A stretch of DNA of 7,908 bases from an uncultured Pseudomonadota bacterium (GTDB lineage Bacteria; Lernaellota; Lernaellaia; Lernaellales; Lernaellaceae), in assembly GCA_937967875.1 (NCBI GenBank), contig CALBTQ010000631.1, forward strand, positions 1 through 7,908, in the 5' to 3' direction. Positions 6,801 through 7,908 of this stretch are shown in pieces. Position numbers and translations under genes: made by a program. Within the stretch, counting starts at the first letter, position 1. Every line of letters begins with the position of its first letter. Below the pieces are notes generated by a model that saw only the letters and a list, made by a program, of their open reading frames with translations, did no database searches and was not told where the DNA came from.

Positions 6801-7814
6801 GCGTTCCTCGCGCAGCACCAGGCAGGCGCCGGCTTCGCGCAGCGCCTCGGCGTTTTTCACCTGATGGTCGCCGGGCAGCCCGCTCTTGGGAATGACCACC
6901 GCGGGCAGGCCGGTCGCGGCGATTTCGGTCAGCGTGCCCGCGCCGGCGCGCCCGACCACCACGTCGGCGACGCGCAACCAGTTTTCGATCTCGTAGAGGT
7001 ACGTTTCGCGGCGGTAGAAATCGGCCGCCGCTTCCTCGGCGATGCCGCGCTTGTGCAGGCGGGCGAGGGTGTCTTCGACCGCGTGGTATTCTTTGCTCGC
7101 GAAGCGCCCGACCGCGTGCACCAGGTAGACGCGCCGCCGCAGCGTTTCGTCGTCGGCGATCAGCGGCAGCAGATCGGCCACGGCCCGGTTGATCGATCGC
7201 GCGCCCAGCGAGCCGCCGGTGATCAGCACCACCTGCCGCGCCGGGTCGATGCCCAGTTCCTGCTTGCGCCGCGCCTTTTCCGCCGGATCGATTCCCGCGC
7301 GCAAAGCGAAAATCTCCGGCCGCACCGGGTAGCCCACCAGCTTGCCGTTGTGCTGAAAATGCACCAGCGACTCGGGGAACGACACGCACACGCGTCCGGC
7401 CATCTTGCCGAAGGTGCGGTTGACCAGCCCGGGGTAGGCGTTTTGTTCGTGCACCAGGATCGGCCGGCGCAACAGCCGCGCGGCCAACAACGCCGGCGCG
7501 CTCGCGTAGCCGCCCGTGGCCACCACCAGCCGCGGCCGGTAACGCAGCAGAATCGCCAGCGCCTTGAGCGTCCCCCAGGCCAACGCGGCCAGGAAGACGA
7601 TCATCGCCGGCGACGCCTTGCGCGTGGGCATACCCCGCGCGGGCACGAACCGGATGGGGATGCCGTGACGCGGCACGATGTCGGCCTCGGCGCGTCTGGC
7701 GACGCCGAGGTACAAAAACTGCGCTTCGCTGTCGTGTCGGGCCAATTCGCCGGCAATGGCCAGGTTCGGATACACGTGGCCGCCGGTGCCCCCACCGGTC
7801 AGAACATATCGCAT
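3876..7814 (-). CDS. MurG - FHA-like - MurJ - HEAT fusion protein
   Basis: A single 1312-residue frame with four modules. Residues 1-398: MurG, which adds GlcNAc from UDP-GlcNAc to lipid I at the cytoplasmic face. Seen are the G-loops GGGTGGHVYP (7-16), TGGYAS (100-105) and ITGGSLGARSINRA (198-211), HEQNAYPGLVNR (122-133), VGYPVR (160-165), RAGAGTLTEIAATGLP (289-304) and GDHQVKNA (315-322). Residues 401-518: beta-rich, with SRIGGGSWDDVRLTN, ERKHF and LADGDRLVLPDG, resembling an FHA domain whose phosphopeptide-binding Arg and Ser are missing. Residues 526-1038: MurJ, a lipid II flippase of about 14 membrane helices, starting with GFVREAFLSRFFGAG and continuing through NLMREVVAE and later YFSRLLVVLPFSVLAMSIS. 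Arg547, Asp562, Arg575, Glu580 and Arg796 align with known important MurJ residues. Residues 1083-1303: about five HEAT-like helical repeats, cytoplasmic. MurG and MurJ are normally separate proteins (about 360 and 510 residues). The ATG start at 7814 begins exactly at the MurG MRYVLTGGG and has GAGAGGAAG upstream; a TTG 12 codons earlier lacks one. Internal initiation near 6602 could also give a separate FHA-MurJ-HEAT form. MurG and MurJ assignments are firm, HEAT good, FHA moderate. Confidence 0.92.
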   Translation of the reverse strand: MRYVLTGGGTGGHVYPNLAIAGELARHDSEAQFLYLGVARRAEADIVPRHGIPIRFVPARGMPTRKASPAMIVFLAALAWGTLKALAILLRYRPRLVVATGGYASAPALLAARLLRRPILVHEQNAYPGLVNRTFGKMAGRVCVSFPESLVHFQHNGKLVGYPVRPEIFALRAGIDPAEKARRKQELGIDPARQVVLITGGSLGARSINRAVADLLPLIADDETLRRRVYLVHAVGRFASKEYHAVEDTLARLHKRGIAEEAAADFYRRETYLYEIENWLRVADVVVGRAGAGTLTEIAATGLPAVVIPKSGLPGDHQVKNAEALREAGACLVLREERARDNGEAYDSISPERLLGALRELLDLPDERRAAMREAALGFVHGDTLGAIRAEAMSLLAGPPKKTVMIRRRRTFLVDQNGARHEVLFDRSRIGGGSWDDVRLTNEGLERKHFWLKRSGRIVENRVVETWTVIPRRPLLVQRAGETQAHELSGSTELADGDRLVLPDGAVLSLDFDWIEVPQVKAEKGAVENIFSQGVGTLLAKLIGFVREAFLSRFFGAGLVMDIFAVALSLANLMREVVAEMALENAFLPSFRLFYGRSEDKNDAWRLAWQVFNIFFLISSAITALAIITCPWWIHLIAPGFVEKGVIDQTTAMTRLMFPFLILMSISAFLGTLLQSFDRFGPNAFAPVLYSIGLVFAVVVLDPVFGMYSLGLGVLIGGVLQIVFQMFFLLRRGLREKIAWSAYRPGIKAEPGTKKVVALSGPVFLDATLNKISGIVDKVLATPLIAGSVSALYFSRLLVVLPFSVLAMSISRVFLRDLSDVAARGDARQFRDLLARGINATIFLILPATAAMIALATPLVRFIYEGGKFTAENTAMTSAALICYTLGLIGWSLTSLYSRVFSSQLDTRTSLITNAGSLVVYLAFALTLVHTPLAHAGLALATSLSFLFNMLWRHWIAVRRLRNDGAPLGWAPFGPTFAKTTLASVVTVLVIVLLYVDPGPGRGLWVNMWAFTVPATAGLGAFLLFAFMMRTQPLLDLLNHMSARLGFGRPFGSGPVRYQNGTGNVRTLTAAGLLAEAEHREFSAEERAIVLDRLEGFLRHDDWWIRNLGIKLSGAMKLTEKIELLGDAIAGTAEKKRLWRWLLGSRREVGFIRRNAVAALVNIGVWDERVKKALLAGLEDPYYEVRQYALRGLIPFAEQARGDVEVIAAIARRLADTHFEVVPVAAKALAELAVDPSAFAQLKPLLADPRWPVRGAAADGLRRLYDRKVFTDADALRDALGAMLLTSEMIEPVFPLKRVVKKAMQGLPEKEE
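3880..3887 (-). promoter_or_regulatory. Strong ribosome-binding site of mraY
   Basis: AAGGAGGA on the minus strand lies within the last codons of the upstream fusion gene (encoding its terminal Glu-Lys-Glu-Glu) and 5 bases before the GTG start at 3874. It is a near-perfect anti-16S match, decides the GTG start, and together with the 1-base gap between genes points to translational coupling. Confidence 0.85.
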
Positions 7815-7825
7815 GGGGTCGGTCG

Positions 7826-7834
7826 CTTCCTCTC
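7826..7834 (-). promoter_or_regulatory. Ribosome-binding site of the murG-murJ fusion
   Basis: GAGAGGAAG on the minus strand ends 11 bases before the ATG at 7814. The spacing is slightly long but it is the only purine-rich match near the start, and no such site precedes the in-frame TTG at 7850. This supports the ATG as the start. Only about 47 genomic bases remain upstream before the adapter, so no promoter or upstream gene can be judged. Confidence 0.55.
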
Positions 7835-7861
7835 GGAAAAGTTGTGCCAAAGACTATCACT

Positions 7862-7908
7862 AGATCGGAAGAGCGTCGTGTAGGGAAAGAGTGTAGATCT
7901 CGGTGGTC
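7862..7908. other. Illumina adapter sequence (artefact)
   Basis: The last 47 bases begin AGATCGGAAGAGCGTCGTGT and continue as the reverse complement of the Illumina TruSeq universal adapter, base for base as I know it. This is library read-through left in the assembly, not genomic DNA. It fixes the contig end at about 7861 and means any reading frame running past that point is false. Confidence 0.97.

Noticed and set aside
7815..7850. Alternative TTG start of the fusion protein, 12 codons upstream
   Set aside because: It lacks a ribosome-binding site and adds residues before the conserved MurG N-terminus, which begins directly at the ATG.
3865..7860. Minus-strand open frame of 1331 codons in another frame over the fusion gene
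   Set aside because: It has an Arg/Ala/Gly-rich random composition and no motifs, while the overlapping frame encodes full MurG and MurJ; it also begins at the edge of the adapter.
6357..7883. Plus-strand open frame (508 codons) opposite MurG
   Set aside because: Antisense shadow with no recognisable motifs; its end depends on adapter sequence.

Overview
The window is the end of a high-GC contig from a bacterium that makes peptidoglycan and membrane-anchored lipoproteins. All three supported protein genes lie on the minus strand, so they read from right to left. The organism cannot be named from the sequence. A lipoprotein with a long Asp-rich linker right after the lipidated Cys, together with very divergent, fused cell-wall genes, suggests an uncultured Gram-negative lineage. 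Asp-rich lipoproteins of this kind are known to me from deltaproteobacterial or myxococcal relatives and candidate phyla such as Lernaellota, but this placement is a guess.

Right end (7862-7908): 47 bases match the Illumina TruSeq adapter and are not genomic, so the biological sequence stops at about 7861. Next, 3876-7814 is one uninterrupted reading frame of 1312 residues. It joins four modules: MurG (the glycosyltransferase that makes lipid II), a small beta-rich domain that looks like a degenerate FHA domain, MurJ (the lipid II flippase), and a C-terminal HEAT-repeat domain. One base after its stop codon, mraY (2759-3874, makes lipid I) starts at GTG behind a strong Shine-Dalgarno sequence. 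The two genes thus encode all three membrane steps of the lipid II pathway: MraY makes lipid I, MurG makes lipid II, MurJ flips it. The usual dcw order, with mraY and murG separated by murD and ftsW and murJ elsewhere, is not seen.

Between mraY and the next gene (2324-2758) lies a non-coding stretch with a family of short GC-rich repeats in direct and inverted copies and a terminator-like hairpin. A large lipoprotein of unknown function (257-2323) follows; it has a lipobox, an Asp-rich tether, a beta-rich N-terminal region and a helical, possibly (alpha/alpha)-toroid, C-terminal region. Positions 1-256 are non-coding, with several hairpins and a fragment resembling a widespread bacterial intergenic repeat.

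The main point of interest is the MurG-FHA-like-MurJ-HEAT fusion coupled to mraY. It physically ties lipid II synthesis to its export and adds two likely protein-interaction modules.
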